5,670 bases of DNA from Oscillospiraceae bacterium (GTDB lineage Bacteria > Bacillota > Clostridia > Christensenellales > Aristaeellaceae), in contig JAITDK010000140.1 in NCBI GenBank assembly GCA_031282605.1, forward strand, positions 1 through 5,670. The letters run 5' to 3'. The notes beneath the pieces were generated by a model. That model ran no database searches. It had not been told where the DNA came from and saw nothing but the letters and a program-made list of their open reading frames with translations. Both the position numbers and the translations under genes were made by a program. This document shows, one piece after another, positions 1 to 5,670 of this stretch. Numbering within the stretch: the first letter of the stretch is position 1; each line of letters begins with the position of its first letter.

Positions 1-1170
1 CGTACGATGCTGGGCCGGTACTCCACGCTGATAGGCAACGCGGTAAACGTCTCCGCGGGGAGGCGCGTCAACCTGCAGTTTCTAACGGCGCAGGAGGCGG
101 CCGCCGTCATCCAGCAGGAGGAAACCGACAAGAAGACAGGCTCTCCGACGACGCTGAACCCGCGCTATACATTCGATACGTTCGTCGTCGGCAACTCGAA
201 CCGTTTCGCGCGCGCGGCGGCGTTGGCAGTGGCCGAGGCTCCGTCCGAGGCATACAACCCGCTGTTTATATACGGCGGCGTTGGATTGGGCAAGACGCAT
301 TTAATGCACGCGATCGGGCATTTTATAAAGCAGCAGTACGCGACGACGCAGTTGCTGTATATCAGTTCAGAATCGTTCACGAACGAGCTGATCAGCGCGA
401 TCCAGAAGAACAAGAACGCCGAGTTCCGCGAGCGGTTCCGCAACGTGGACGTGTTGATGGTCGACGACATACAGTTCATCGCCGGACGCGACTCGACGCA
501 GGAGGAATTCTTCCACACGTTCAACGCGTTGCACACGGCTGGCAAGCAGATCGTCATATCCTCCGACCGCCCGCCCAACGAGATAGCGCGGCTAGAGGAG
601 CGGCTGGTCTCACGCTTCCAGTGGGGGTTGATCGCCGACGTGCAGAAACCAGACGTGGAGACGCGCAACGCGATCCTGCGCAAAAAAGCGGAAACCGACC
701 AGATCGAGGTGACGGACGAGATTATCCACCTGATCGCCGAACGGGTCGATTCCAACATCCGCGAGTTGGAGGGTTCGCTGACGCGTGTCGTCGCATACGC
801 GATGCTGGCCGGACAGCCGATCACGCCCCAGCTGGCACAGGACGCGCTGCGCGATATCTCATCGGTAAAAGATCCCAAGCGTATCAACTGCGCGCTAATT
901 CAGCAGGCCGTCGCGGAATACTGCTCGGTGACGATACAGGATCTCAAGAGCAACAAGCGCAACCGCAACATCACCGTGCCGCGCCAGATCGCGATGTTCC
1001 TCATACGCGAGTTCACAAGCGACTCGCTGCCGCGCATCGGCGACGAGTTCGGCGGGCGGGATCACAGCACGGTTATTCACGCGTGCGAAAAGGTTGCGCT
1101 GGAATTAACGACCACTCCTTCGGTCAAGCTGATGGTAGAGGATCTCCGGCGGATTATCCGTGAGAAATAG
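1..1170 (+). CDS. dnaA: Chromosomal replication initiator protein DnaA (5'-partial)
   Basis: DnaA is the AAA+ ATPase that binds DnaA boxes at oriC, opens the duplex and helps load the replicative helicase. The reading frame is open to the left window edge. The first ATG (position 7) falls inside what aligns with the end of domain I (LGRYSTLIGNAV...VNLQF), so the true start is upstream and roughly the first 55-60 residues are missing. Numbering from that ATG: a very short linker (domain II) at about 32-50; Walker A GGVGLGKTH at 90-98; Walker B VLMVDDIQF at 149-157 with the DD pair; sensor I ISSDRPP at 184-190; box VII RLEERLVSRFQWGL at 195-208 with the likely arginine finger R203; sensor II NIRELEGSLTR at 250-260; and domain IV with KRNRNITVPRQIAM at 317-330 and the DnaA signature GGRDHSTVIHACEKV at 349-363. 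All catalytic and DNA-contact motifs are intact, so this is a functional-looking DnaA. The next gene begins 27 bases after the stop and is not dnaN, which is the commonest neighbour. Confidence 0.97.
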   Translation, partial: RTMLGRYSTLIGNAVNVSAGRRVNLQFLTAQEAAAVIQQEETDKKTGSPTTLNPRYTFDTFVVGNSNRFARAAALAVAEAPSEAYNPLFIYGGVGLGKTHLMHAIGHFIKQQYATTQLLYISSESFTNELISAIQKNKNAEFRERFRNVDVLMVDDIQFIAGRDSTQEEFFHTFNALHTAGKQIVISSDRPPNEIARLEERLVSRFQWGLIADVQKPDVETRNAILRKKAETDQIEVTDEIIHLIAERVDSNIRELEGSLTRVVAYAMLAGQPITPQLAQDALRDISSVKDPKRINCALIQQAVAEYCSVTIQDLKSNKRNRNITVPRQIAMFLIREFTSDSLPRIGDEFGGRDHSTVIHACEKVALELTTTPSVKLMVEDLRRIIREK

Positions 1171-1197
1171 AGATCAGTGGGATCAGAGTTGTATTGA

Positions 1198-2388
1198 ATG
1201 TATGATCATCACCCGCCGCGCAAGCGGACATATACGACAGCGACCAGGAGCGCCAAGCGCCCGGCGAAGAATGCAAGGTTCGTTGTAAGGCGGCCCTCGC
1301 GCCGCCGCGCTCAATTACTGATTAGGAGACTCATAATAGCGGCGATCATCATAACCGCCTCGCTGCTGGCCGTGTATGGGATCATGCAGAGGCCGCGCGG
1401 CGACTCGAAGCCGAAGGCGCTCGCGTTCTCGCCGGACGACACGTACGCTCCGTTCAACGGCGGGTTGCTGTACCTGTCGGGAGGGCAGTTGAACTTTATC
1501 GGCGCGAAAGGCGCGGCGCGCGCGCTGCTGCCGCTGGGCGAGGACGGCATGTTCTACGCGTCCGGGCAATTCATCGTGGCGTGGCGTGGCGTGCAAATAT
1601 ACATACTCAACGCGAACGGCGACGTCCTGTATAACGACCGAGCGGCCGCGCCGATCCAGTTCGCGCGGGTGGGCGCGTCGTACGCGGCGGCGCTGTCGCC
1701 CGGCGTGGACGGCGGACAGAACATCGACGTCATCACCCACAACGGTACGCCGGTATGGTCGATCGACGTCGGGACGACCGACATATTGGATATGCAGTTC
1801 TTCGGAACGCAGGATCTGCGGCTGCTGACGGTGGGTCTGGACGCGACGGGCGCGACTCCGTCCAGCGTCGTCGCTACATACGAGCCGAAGCGTTACGAGG
1901 TAACGGGCAATGTCACGTTGTACGACCAGATCGTATACAAGGTATTCCAGCGCGGCAGCAACCTGATGATGGTCAACTCCGTCACGATGACGGCCTATGA
2001 TTACCGCTGCGTGACTTCGGCGTCGATCCCGCCGGTGACGGTGTACGGTTGGCAGCAGCGCGACATCCGAGCCATGACGGGCGACTCTATCGCGCTGTTC
2101 ACGCCGATATCGTCCGACGACAGCGCTGTACGCCAGGCGCGGCTCATAACCAGCGGCGGCGAAACTGCGCTGAGGTTACCCGCGCCATGCATCGACGTAA
2201 GGCTGGGTTCCCGCAGCGTATACGCGTTCGCCTCTAACGCCGTGTATGCCGCGCGGTATGGCGCGGATGTTTTCACGGCGTATACGCTGCCCGCGGCGAT
2301 CGACCGCGTGCTGTGCGTGCTGGACGGCGATCGAGCGGTCGTGGCGTCGGGGAACGATGTATTTTGGGTGGATCTGCCGGCGCAGTGA
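1198..2388 (+). CDS. Membrane-anchored propeller-like protein, probable DUF5711 family
   Basis: The function is unknown. The 396-residue product starts with a strongly basic tail (residues 1-45, rich in Arg and Lys), followed by one hydrophobic segment (about 45-61, LIIAAIIITASLLAVYG). The rest (about 70-396) has no further membrane span. The positive-inside rule predicts a type II anchor with the C-terminal part outside the membrane. The outer part is made of repeated short strand-turn units ending in Gly/Asp/Asn turns, such as GGLLYLSGGQLNFIGAKG, VQIYILNANGDVLYND, IDVITHNGTPVWSIDVG and AVVASGNDVFWVDLP, which suggests a beta-propeller. This architecture fits the DUF5711 proteins of Clostridia; that family name comes from memory of the architecture, not from a search. 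The start is well fixed because an in-frame TGA directly precedes the ATG. The Shine-Dalgarno is poor (only GTGGGATCAG upstream), so translation may depend on readthrough from dnaA 27 bases upstream. The gene is GC-rich: a hand count of 1501-1560 gives 46 of 60 G+C. Confidence 0.8.
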   Translation: MYDHHPPRKRTYTTATRSAKRPAKNARFVVRRPSRRRAQLLIRRLIIAAIIITASLLAVYGIMQRPRGDSKPKALAFSPDDTYAPFNGGLLYLSGGQLNFIGAKGAARALLPLGEDGMFYASGQFIVAWRGVQIYILNANGDVLYNDRAAAPIQFARVGASYAAALSPGVDGGQNIDVITHNGTPVWSIDVGTTDILDMQFFGTQDLRLLTVGLDATGATPSSVVATYEPKRYEVTGNVTLYDQIVYKVFQRGSNLMMVNSVTMTAYDYRCVTSASIPPVTVYGWQQRDIRAMTGDSIALFTPISSDDSAVRQARLITSGGETALRLPAPCIDVRLGSRSVYAFASNAVYAARYGADVFTAYTLPAAIDRVLCVLDGDRAVVASGNDVFWVDLPAQ

Positions 2389-2514
2389 AGCCTGGCTGCC
2401 TCGTCCGCCTATCCGTCAACAACGCCGCGCTGCTGCGACGATTTGCCTTCCGCCGATATTGCCGAGACCTCGTCTATCGGCTTTCCCTGTGTGGGATGAG
2501 GGTTTGACGATAGA

Positions 2515-2523
2515 GAATCTTTC
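2515..2523 (+). repeat. Left copy of 9-base direct repeat GAATCTTTC
   Basis: GAATCTTTC here is identical to 3734-3742. The two copies bracket the AT-richer acetyltransferase gene, as a target-site duplication would. For two gaps of this size (about 220 and 150 bases), roughly 0.1 such 9-base matches are expected by chance, so the match is suggestive only. No terminal inverted repeats or transposase accompany it. Confidence 0.3.
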
Positions 2524-2596
2524 GGGAAAAAACGACAAATTACCCGACTGTGAGCGTTTACATATCCGTGACTGGGTGGGAGCCGGTTGATGTATT

Positions 2597-2603
2597 GGAG
2601 GGA
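2597..2603 (+). promoter_or_regulatory. Ribosome binding site GGAGGGA for the acetyltransferase gene
   Basis: GGAGG at 2597-2601 (extending to GGAGGGA) lies 9 bases before the ATG at 2611. It is a strong match to the anti-Shine-Dalgarno sequence at a normal distance, and it fixes the start codon of the following gene. It is much better than the site before the DUF5711-like gene, in keeping with an independently translated gene. Confidence 0.75.
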
Positions 2604-2610
2604 CTGACTA

Positions 2611-3735
2611 ATGAACACGGAAATTGATAATGCTATCAGTGAGGTTCTTGACGGGAACGCGCTAACTTTGGCTTTGGATTTTGTTTCCTATTTACGGGCA
2701 AGCGGTATGCAGTTTGAACGCGGAAAGGGATACTGGCAAGATAAATATTATTGGCTCGTTCGTTATATGGACGAGTATGTGTGTTTTATCTTGATTGATG
2801 GCTGCAAAGAGGAAGGACAGCCTTGGGTGATCTGGTCGGACGATAGCGATTCCGCTTGGTATGCCGACTATCCGTTGGACGAACGCATGAAGGAACTTGC
2901 TTACGCGAATACGGATGTCTGCGCAAATTGCGGCAGTTGCGGCGGGGGAACAAGCAAGACTATCTTCGGAAGGCGGTTTGATAATATCTGTCGTACCACT
3001 TTTCGATTTAACGACCCAAACGTCAACGCGGTGGAGTGCGCCAAAAAGCTGGTGGATATACGGAAGAACGATATTCACGCAAACGCTTATCAGCAGGATT
3101 GCAAGACAAACCTTGTAATCAAGCCGCTCACGCCAGACCTTGCCTCCGATTTCTTTGACTTCTTTGATAACCGCGCCTTTACGGATGATTCGCCGGAGGG
3201 TCCATGTTATTGTCAGCGCTTTCAAATGACGCGAGAAGAGGAAGAAGTGGCGATTGGCGATATGCTGAGACAATACGGCGGATTTGGAAACGCGCTGAAA
3301 CATGGTCTCGTAGATATTCTTCGCGAACTTGCTCGGCAGCAAATCGCTTCGGGCGCGTTGCATGGCTATTTGGCTTTTATAGACGGCGTTTCCGTCGGTT
3401 GGTGTAACGCCAATGATAAAGCCAACTTCCCAGAAGAATCGGCCAATCGCGCCAGACTCTATGCTCCTGCGGAAAAACGCGAGAAAATTGTAGTGTGTTT
3501 CGAAATTGCGCCGGAGTATCGCGGAAAAGGTATCGCCGCCGCGCTTTTGCAAAGAGTCATAGACGATGCCATAGTCGAAGGTTATGCCGCAATTGAATCT
3601 TTACCGCGAAAGCGCGATGGTCGCTACGAATGGGATTTCGCCGGGCCTATACAACTGTATAAAAAGGCTGGATTTGTAACGGTTGAGGAACGAGAGAAAG
3701 ATTACGTCATGCGGAAGGAGCTGAACTCCGTGTGA
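2611..3735 (+). CDS. GNAT family N-acetyltransferase with N-terminal cysteine-containing domain
   Basis: The 374-residue product has two parts. Residues 1-158 form a small-molecule- or metal-binding-looking domain: WLVRYMDEYVCFILIDGC at about 48-65, WVIWSDD at 72-78, then C104-ANC107-GSC110 and FGRRFDNICRTTFRF at 119-133 with C127, ending KKLVDIRKNDI at 145-155. The four cysteines could bind zinc. I believe this domain also occurs as a free-standing protein in Firmicutes (from memory, not searched). Residues about 167-371 are a GNAT domain, which moves an acetyl group from acetyl-CoA to an amine. GPCYCQRF at 197-204 is the Trp/Cys-Tyr-Cys type motif of one Firmicute GNAT subgroup. The acetyl-CoA loop is R304-GKGIA in CFEIAPEYRGKGIAAALLQRV, and LYKKAGF at 349-355 is the usual C-terminal motif B region. 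The substrate is unknown; small-molecule or antibiotic modification is possible but unsupported. Hand counts give 26 of 60 G+C at both 2701-2760 and 3061-3120, against 41-46 of 60 in the preceding gene. Codons are A/T-ending far more often (TTT, GAA, AAA, mixed Leu). Horizontal acquisition is likely. Confidence 0.88.
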   Translation: MNTEIDNAISEVLDGNALTLALDFVSYLRASGMQFERGKGYWQDKYYWLVRYMDEYVCFILIDGCKEEGQPWVIWSDDSDSAWYADYPLDERMKELAYANTDVCANCGSCGGGTSKTIFGRRFDNICRTTFRFNDPNVNAVECAKKLVDIRKNDIHANAYQQDCKTNLVIKPLTPDLASDFFDFFDNRAFTDDSPEGPCYCQRFQMTREEEEVAIGDMLRQYGGFGNALKHGLVDILRELARQQIASGALHGYLAFIDGVSVGWCNANDKANFPEESANRARLYAPAEKREKIVVCFEIAPEYRGKGIAAALLQRVIDDAIVEGYAAIESLPRKRDGRYEWDFAGPIQLYKKAGFVTVEEREKDYVMRKELNSV

Positions 3736-3742
3736 ATCTTTC
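3734..3742 (+). repeat. Right copy of 9-base direct repeat GAATCTTTC
   Basis: This copy matches 2515-2523 and overlaps the last two bases of the acetyltransferase stop codon. It is also the left arm and loop of the short hairpin at 3734-3749, so it may have its own role unrelated to insertion. Confidence 0.3.
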
Positions 3743-3749
3743 CAGATTC
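3734..3749 (+). other. Short hairpin at the end of the acetyltransferase gene
   Basis: GAATCT (3734-3739) and AGATTC (3744-3749) are perfectly complementary around a TTCC loop, giving a 6-bp stem that begins within the stop codon. The stem is AU-rich and followed by TTCGACTG rather than a T tract, so it is at best a weak terminator or 3' end stabiliser. Confidence 0.3.
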
Positions 3750-3761
3750 TTCGACTGCCTG

Positions 3762-3789
3762 TTGGAAAACGCGGGGCCTATCATATATA
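3762..3789 (+). promoter_or_regulatory. Weak sigma-70-type promoter candidate for the cvpA-SDR pair
   Basis: TTGGAA (3762-3767, 4 of 6 to TTGACA) is followed after 16 bases by TATATA (3784-3789, 4 of 6 to TATAAT), in a locally AT-rich stretch. It is the best candidate in the 153-base gap upstream of the CvpA-family gene. Both boxes are imperfect. A start site here would leave a leader of about 90 bases. Confidence 0.25.
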
Positions 3790-3876
3790 CAATCAAAACG
3801 GTCAACCCGCAACTCGTCGCATGAATACCACGCCCACACTCGTTCTATCTAGTAAGGATTAGTTTACCTGGAGCGC

Positions 3877-3883
3877 GGGAGGT
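3877..3883 (+). promoter_or_regulatory. Ribosome binding site GGGAGGT for the CvpA-family gene
   Basis: GGGAGGT ends 5 bases before the ATG at 3889. The core match is strong and the spacing slightly short. It supports the chosen start, which also places the first membrane span right after the N-terminus, as is usual for CvpA proteins. Confidence 0.65.
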
Positions 3884-3888
3884 CGCGG

Positions 3889-4596
3889 ATGAATATAGTC
3901 GATTACGCTGTGATCGCGGTGGTGCTGATCAGTCTGCTGTTTGGGCTGTACAAGGGGTTTATACGGTCGGTGCTTGCGCTGCTGGGGCTGTTCGCGGCGA
4001 TGTATGTGTCGTATCTGTTTTCGCCGCGGTTGGTCGCGTGGATCAGCGGCAACCAAACGCTGCTGGATACGCTGATGTATTACACAGACGCATCGATGCG
4101 GATGAGCGATGTAACTATAGCGAACACGCTGGTATCGGGACTCAATCAAAGCCAGATCGTCAGCATCGTCGCGCAGGCGCAGCTGCCCGCGCCGTTCGAC
4201 GTGCTGCTGGAAAACAACATGATCAACCAAGTATTCGCCGCGCTGCCTCAGGCGACTGTATCCGAATACCTGAACCAGACGGTCATGTCGGTGATCATTC
4301 GGATCGTTAGCTATGCCGCGGTATTCATCGCCGCTTATGCGGCCGCGACATTGGTGGTGAATCTGGTGCATTACGTGTTCAGGTTCCCGGTGCTGCGTCA
4401 GTTTGACATGCTGCTGGGCGGCGTTTTCGGAATCGCGCGGGGGATATTTCTAGTATACATACTGTTCGCGCTGGTACCGATACTGATGACCGTGCTGCCG
4501 TTTCCGCAGTTGGCGGACGCGGTTCGCGAGTCGCAGTTCGGGGATCTGCTGTTAAACAGCAGGATGATTCAAACGATAATGCAAGGACATTTATGA
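3889..4596 (+). CDS. CvpA family membrane protein
   Basis: This is a 235-residue integral membrane protein of the CvpA (colicin V production) family. In Enterobacteria the family is linked to colicin V export and envelope stress; its biochemical role in Firmicutes is not settled. Two N-terminal spans (about 5-20 and 26-44) are joined by the family motif FGLYKGFIRS at 18-27. A long loop follows at about 45-133, and two more spans lie at about 136-162 and 178-203. The second family signature is FPVLRQFDMLLGGVFGIARG at 166-185, where the Asp, the Gly pair and the Arg-Gly are the usual conserved positions. At 235 residues it is at the long end for the family, mainly because of the loop between spans 2 and 3. 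The stop codon overlaps the next start by ATGA, so the two genes are almost certainly co-translated. Leu is mostly CTG, unlike the acetyltransferase gene just upstream, so this gene belongs to the native background. Confidence 0.88.
   Translation: MNIVDYAVIAVVLISLLFGLYKGFIRSVLALLGLFAAMYVSYLFSPRLVAWISGNQTLLDTLMYYTDASMRMSDVTIANTLVSGLNQSQIVSIVAQAQLPAPFDVLLENNMINQVFAALPQATVSEYLNQTVMSVIIRIVSYAAVFIAAYAAATLVVNLVHYVFRFPVLRQFDMLLGGVFGIARGIFLVYILFALVPILMTVLPFPQLADAVRESQFGDLLLNSRMIQTIMQGHL
4583..4587 (+). promoter_or_regulatory. Ribosome binding site AAGGA for the SDR gene
   Basis: AAGGA lies inside the end of the CvpA-family gene. It is 5 bases before the ATG at 4593, 8 before the ATG at 4596 and 14 before the ATG at 4602. 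Spacing favours 4596 as the true start; the protein differs only by one Met. Confidence 0.5.
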
Positions 4597-5615
4597 TGAG
4601 TATGAAAGTGCTTTATATCGGTGGGACGGGGACGATCAGCACGGATTGCGTGCGGCAAACGCATGCGCTCGGGCATGAGGTATATGTGCTCAATCGGGGC
4701 AATAGGCCGGAGCGTTTGCTTGAATGGGCGCATCCGATCGTCGGCGACGTCAATGGCGATCCGGAGTCGGTAAGGAGCGCGCTAGCAGGCATGTCGTTTG
4801 ACGTGGTGGCGGAGTTTATTGCGTTCAGGCCGGAACAAGTGGCGCGCGATATAGAGTTGTTCCGGGGCATGGTTGGTCAGTATGTATATATAAGCTCGGC
4901 GTCGGTATATAACAAGCCGCCGATAAACGGATTGATTCGGGAGGATACGCCGCTGCGCAATCCGTTTTGGAGATACGCGAGAGACAAGATAGCCTGCGAG
5001 GATGTGTTGGCGAAGGAGTATAGGGAGAGTGGATTTCCGTACACGATAGTCAGGCCGAGTCACACGTATTCGGAGTGGTCGGTACCGGTTGCGGTTCATG
5101 GCGCGAAGGGCAGCTGGCAGGTATTAGAGCGCATCAGGCAGGGGAAGAGTGTACCGGTGCCAGGCGATGGAACGACGTTGTGGACGTTCACGCACAGTAG
5201 GGATTTTGCGGGCGCGTTTGTGCGGTTGCTGGGGAATCCGCGCGCGATAGGCGAAGCGGTGCACATCACGAACGACGAGAGGCTGACGTGGAATCAGGCG
5301 TATGAGATTATAGCGCGGGCGCTGGGGACGAAGCCGAACCTGTTACATCTGCCTACGTGGTTGCTAGAGGCTAAGGGAAAGGCGTATGGGTATGATTTTG
5401 CGGGGTCGCTATGGGGTGACAAGGCGAACAACGCAGTGTTTGATACGAGCAAAATAAAGCGGCTGGCGCCGGGTTGGTCGGCGGGGATCAGGTATGATGA
5501 AGGCGTAGCGATGTGCATAGCGCATCAGAGCGCGCATCCAGAGTTGATCGCGCCTGATCCGAACTTTGATAAATACTGCGACGAATTGGAACTGATGGCA
5601 GCATCGTTGCGTTGA
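4593..5615 (+). CDS. NAD(P)-binding SDR / NAD-dependent epimerase-dehydratase family protein
   Basis: This is an extended-type SDR with an N-terminal Rossmann fold. Numbering from 4593, the dinucleotide-binding loop is GGTGTIS at 10-16 (the GGTxxIG-type motif, with Ser in place of the last Gly) after the strand MKVLYI. VLNRGNR at 32-38 is where cofactor type is set; the Asn-Arg there suggests NADP may be possible. VGD at 50-52 is the usual Asp after strand 3. The catalytic elements are SSASVY at 101-106 and Y128-ARD-K132, which supply Ser, Tyr and Lys. IVRPSHTYS at 152-160 and VPVPGDGTTLWTFTHSRDFAGAFV at 187-210 are typical of nucleotide-sugar epimerase/dehydratase relatives and the CSP41-like subgroup. 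The C-terminal LAPGWSAGIRYDEGV at 291-305 matches the family's closing helix region. Its length of about 340 residues is normal. The substrate cannot be named from sequence. Three ATGs (4593, 4596, 4602) are possible starts. Coupling to the CvpA-family gene by ATGA indicates one operon; no functional link between the two is known to me. Arg is often AGG and Ile often ATA. Confidence 0.88.
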   Translation: MMSMKVLYIGGTGTISTDCVRQTHALGHEVYVLNRGNRPERLLEWAHPIVGDVNGDPESVRSALAGMSFDVVAEFIAFRPEQVARDIELFRGMVGQYVYISSASVYNKPPINGLIREDTPLRNPFWRYARDKIACEDVLAKEYRESGFPYTIVRPSHTYSEWSVPVAVHGAKGSWQVLERIRQGKSVPVPGDGTTLWTFTHSRDFAGAFVRLLGNPRAIGEAVHITNDERLTWNQAYEIIARALGTKPNLLHLPTWLLEAKGKAYGYDFAGSLWGDKANNAVFDTSKIKRLAPGWSAGIRYDEGVAMCIAHQSAHPELIAPDPNFDKYCDELELMAASLR

Positions 5616-5642
5616 CGCGACGCGGCGGCGCATCAACGCGAT

Positions 5643-5670
5643 CGGGAAGGGGTCTCACGACCCCCTCCCG
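5643..5670 (+). terminator. Strong GC hairpin, probable terminator of the cvpA-SDR unit
   Basis: CGGGAAGGGGTC (5643-5654) pairs with GACCCCCTCCCG (5659-5670) around the loop TCAC, giving a 12-bp stem with a single A-C mismatch (5648/5665). It begins 27 bases after the SDR stop codon. The window ends at the base of the stem, so a following T tract cannot be seen. The position and stability fit a Rho-independent terminator; an intergenic repeat hairpin is the alternative. Confidence 0.65.

Larger units (their letters stand above)
2389..2610. other. Non-coding interval upstream of the acetyltransferase gene
   Basis: This 222-base gap follows the DUF5711-like gene. Its left part keeps the GC-rich character of that gene, and from about 2500 on it becomes AT-richer like the following gene. 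The frames open across it give low-complexity, Arg/Pro-rich translations with no recognisable domain and look spurious. It holds a 7-base inverted repeat, TCTATCG (2473-2479) and CGATAGA (2508-2514), with a 28-base spacer; this could fold weakly but has no T tract. A TTGACG at 2504-2509 resembles a -35 box, but no good -10 box follows at 16-18 bases. The compositional change suggests an insertion junction somewhere near 2490-2520. Confidence 0.5.

Noticed and set aside
722..730. TTATCCACC, one base off the DnaA box TTATCCACA
   Set aside because: It lies within the conserved coding sequence of dnaA (Ile-Ile-His), no second box is nearby and no AT-rich unwinding region is visible, so it does not mark an origin.
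165..887. Long antisense open frame (240 codons) opposite dnaA
   Set aside because: It is a mirror of conserved dnaA codons, Ser/Ile/Arg-rich, with no recognisable domain.
2504..2532. TTGACG as a -35 box for the acetyltransferase gene
   Set aside because: The expected -10 position (2527-2532) is AAAAAA, with no TATAAT-like hexamer at 16-18 bases.
2246..2590. Open frame running from inside the DUF5711-like gene across the gap
   Set aside because: The translation is Arg/Pro-rich low complexity with no domain, it overlaps a better-supported gene and has no ribosome binding site.
2692..3552. Long antisense open frame (286 codons) opposite the acetyltransferase gene
   Set aside because: The + strand frame has clear GNAT motifs and a strong ribosome binding site. 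The antisense translation shows no domain and reads as a shadow.
3777..3816. Minus-strand TTGACC...TATGAT as a divergent promoter
   Set aside because: The spacing is only 14 bases and there is no minus-strand gene for it to serve.
1..5670. CRISPR array, tRNA, rRNA, insertion sequence or toxin-antitoxin pair
   Set aside because: I saw no regularly spaced repeats, cloverleaf-like segments, transposase motifs or small paired genes.

Overview
The window looks like a piece of a chromosome from a moderately GC-rich Firmicute of the Clostridia type, probably an uncultured lineage. The reasons are a Gram-positive-type DnaA, purine-rich GGAGG-type ribosome binding sites, and a membrane-anchored DUF5711-like protein near a CvpA-family protein. 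This placement is inference; no rRNA or tRNA is present to anchor it. All five genes are on the + strand.

Layout: (1) 1-1170 is dnaA. Its 5' end lies outside the window, so most of domain I is missing, but the AAA+ and DNA-binding domains are complete. (2) 1198-2388 encodes a single-pass membrane protein with a basic cytoplasmic tail and a beta-strand-rich, propeller-like outer domain. (3) 2389-2610 is non-coding, and base composition drops within it. (4) 2611-3735 encodes a two-domain protein: an N-terminal cysteine-containing domain (CxxCxxC) fused to a GNAT acetyltransferase. Its base and codon use differ clearly from its neighbours. (5) 3736-3888 is non-coding, with a short hairpin and a weak promoter candidate. 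(6) 3889-4596 encodes a CvpA-family membrane protein. (7) 4593-5615 encodes an NAD(P)-binding SDR/epimerase-like protein that overlaps the CvpA gene by the ATGA motif. (8) A strong GC hairpin ends the window and probably terminates the cvpA-SDR unit.

The most notable structure is the central block. The AT-richer acetyltransferase gene sits between GC-rich housekeeping-type genes and is bracketed by a 9-base direct repeat (GAATCTTTC at 2515 and 3734). It looks like a later arrival that separated the dnaA-DUF5711 pair from the cvpA-SDR pair. No transposase, integrase, CRISPR array, tRNA or convincing origin cluster is visible. I found no strong evidence for a wholly new system; the domain fusion and its insertion context are the best leads.
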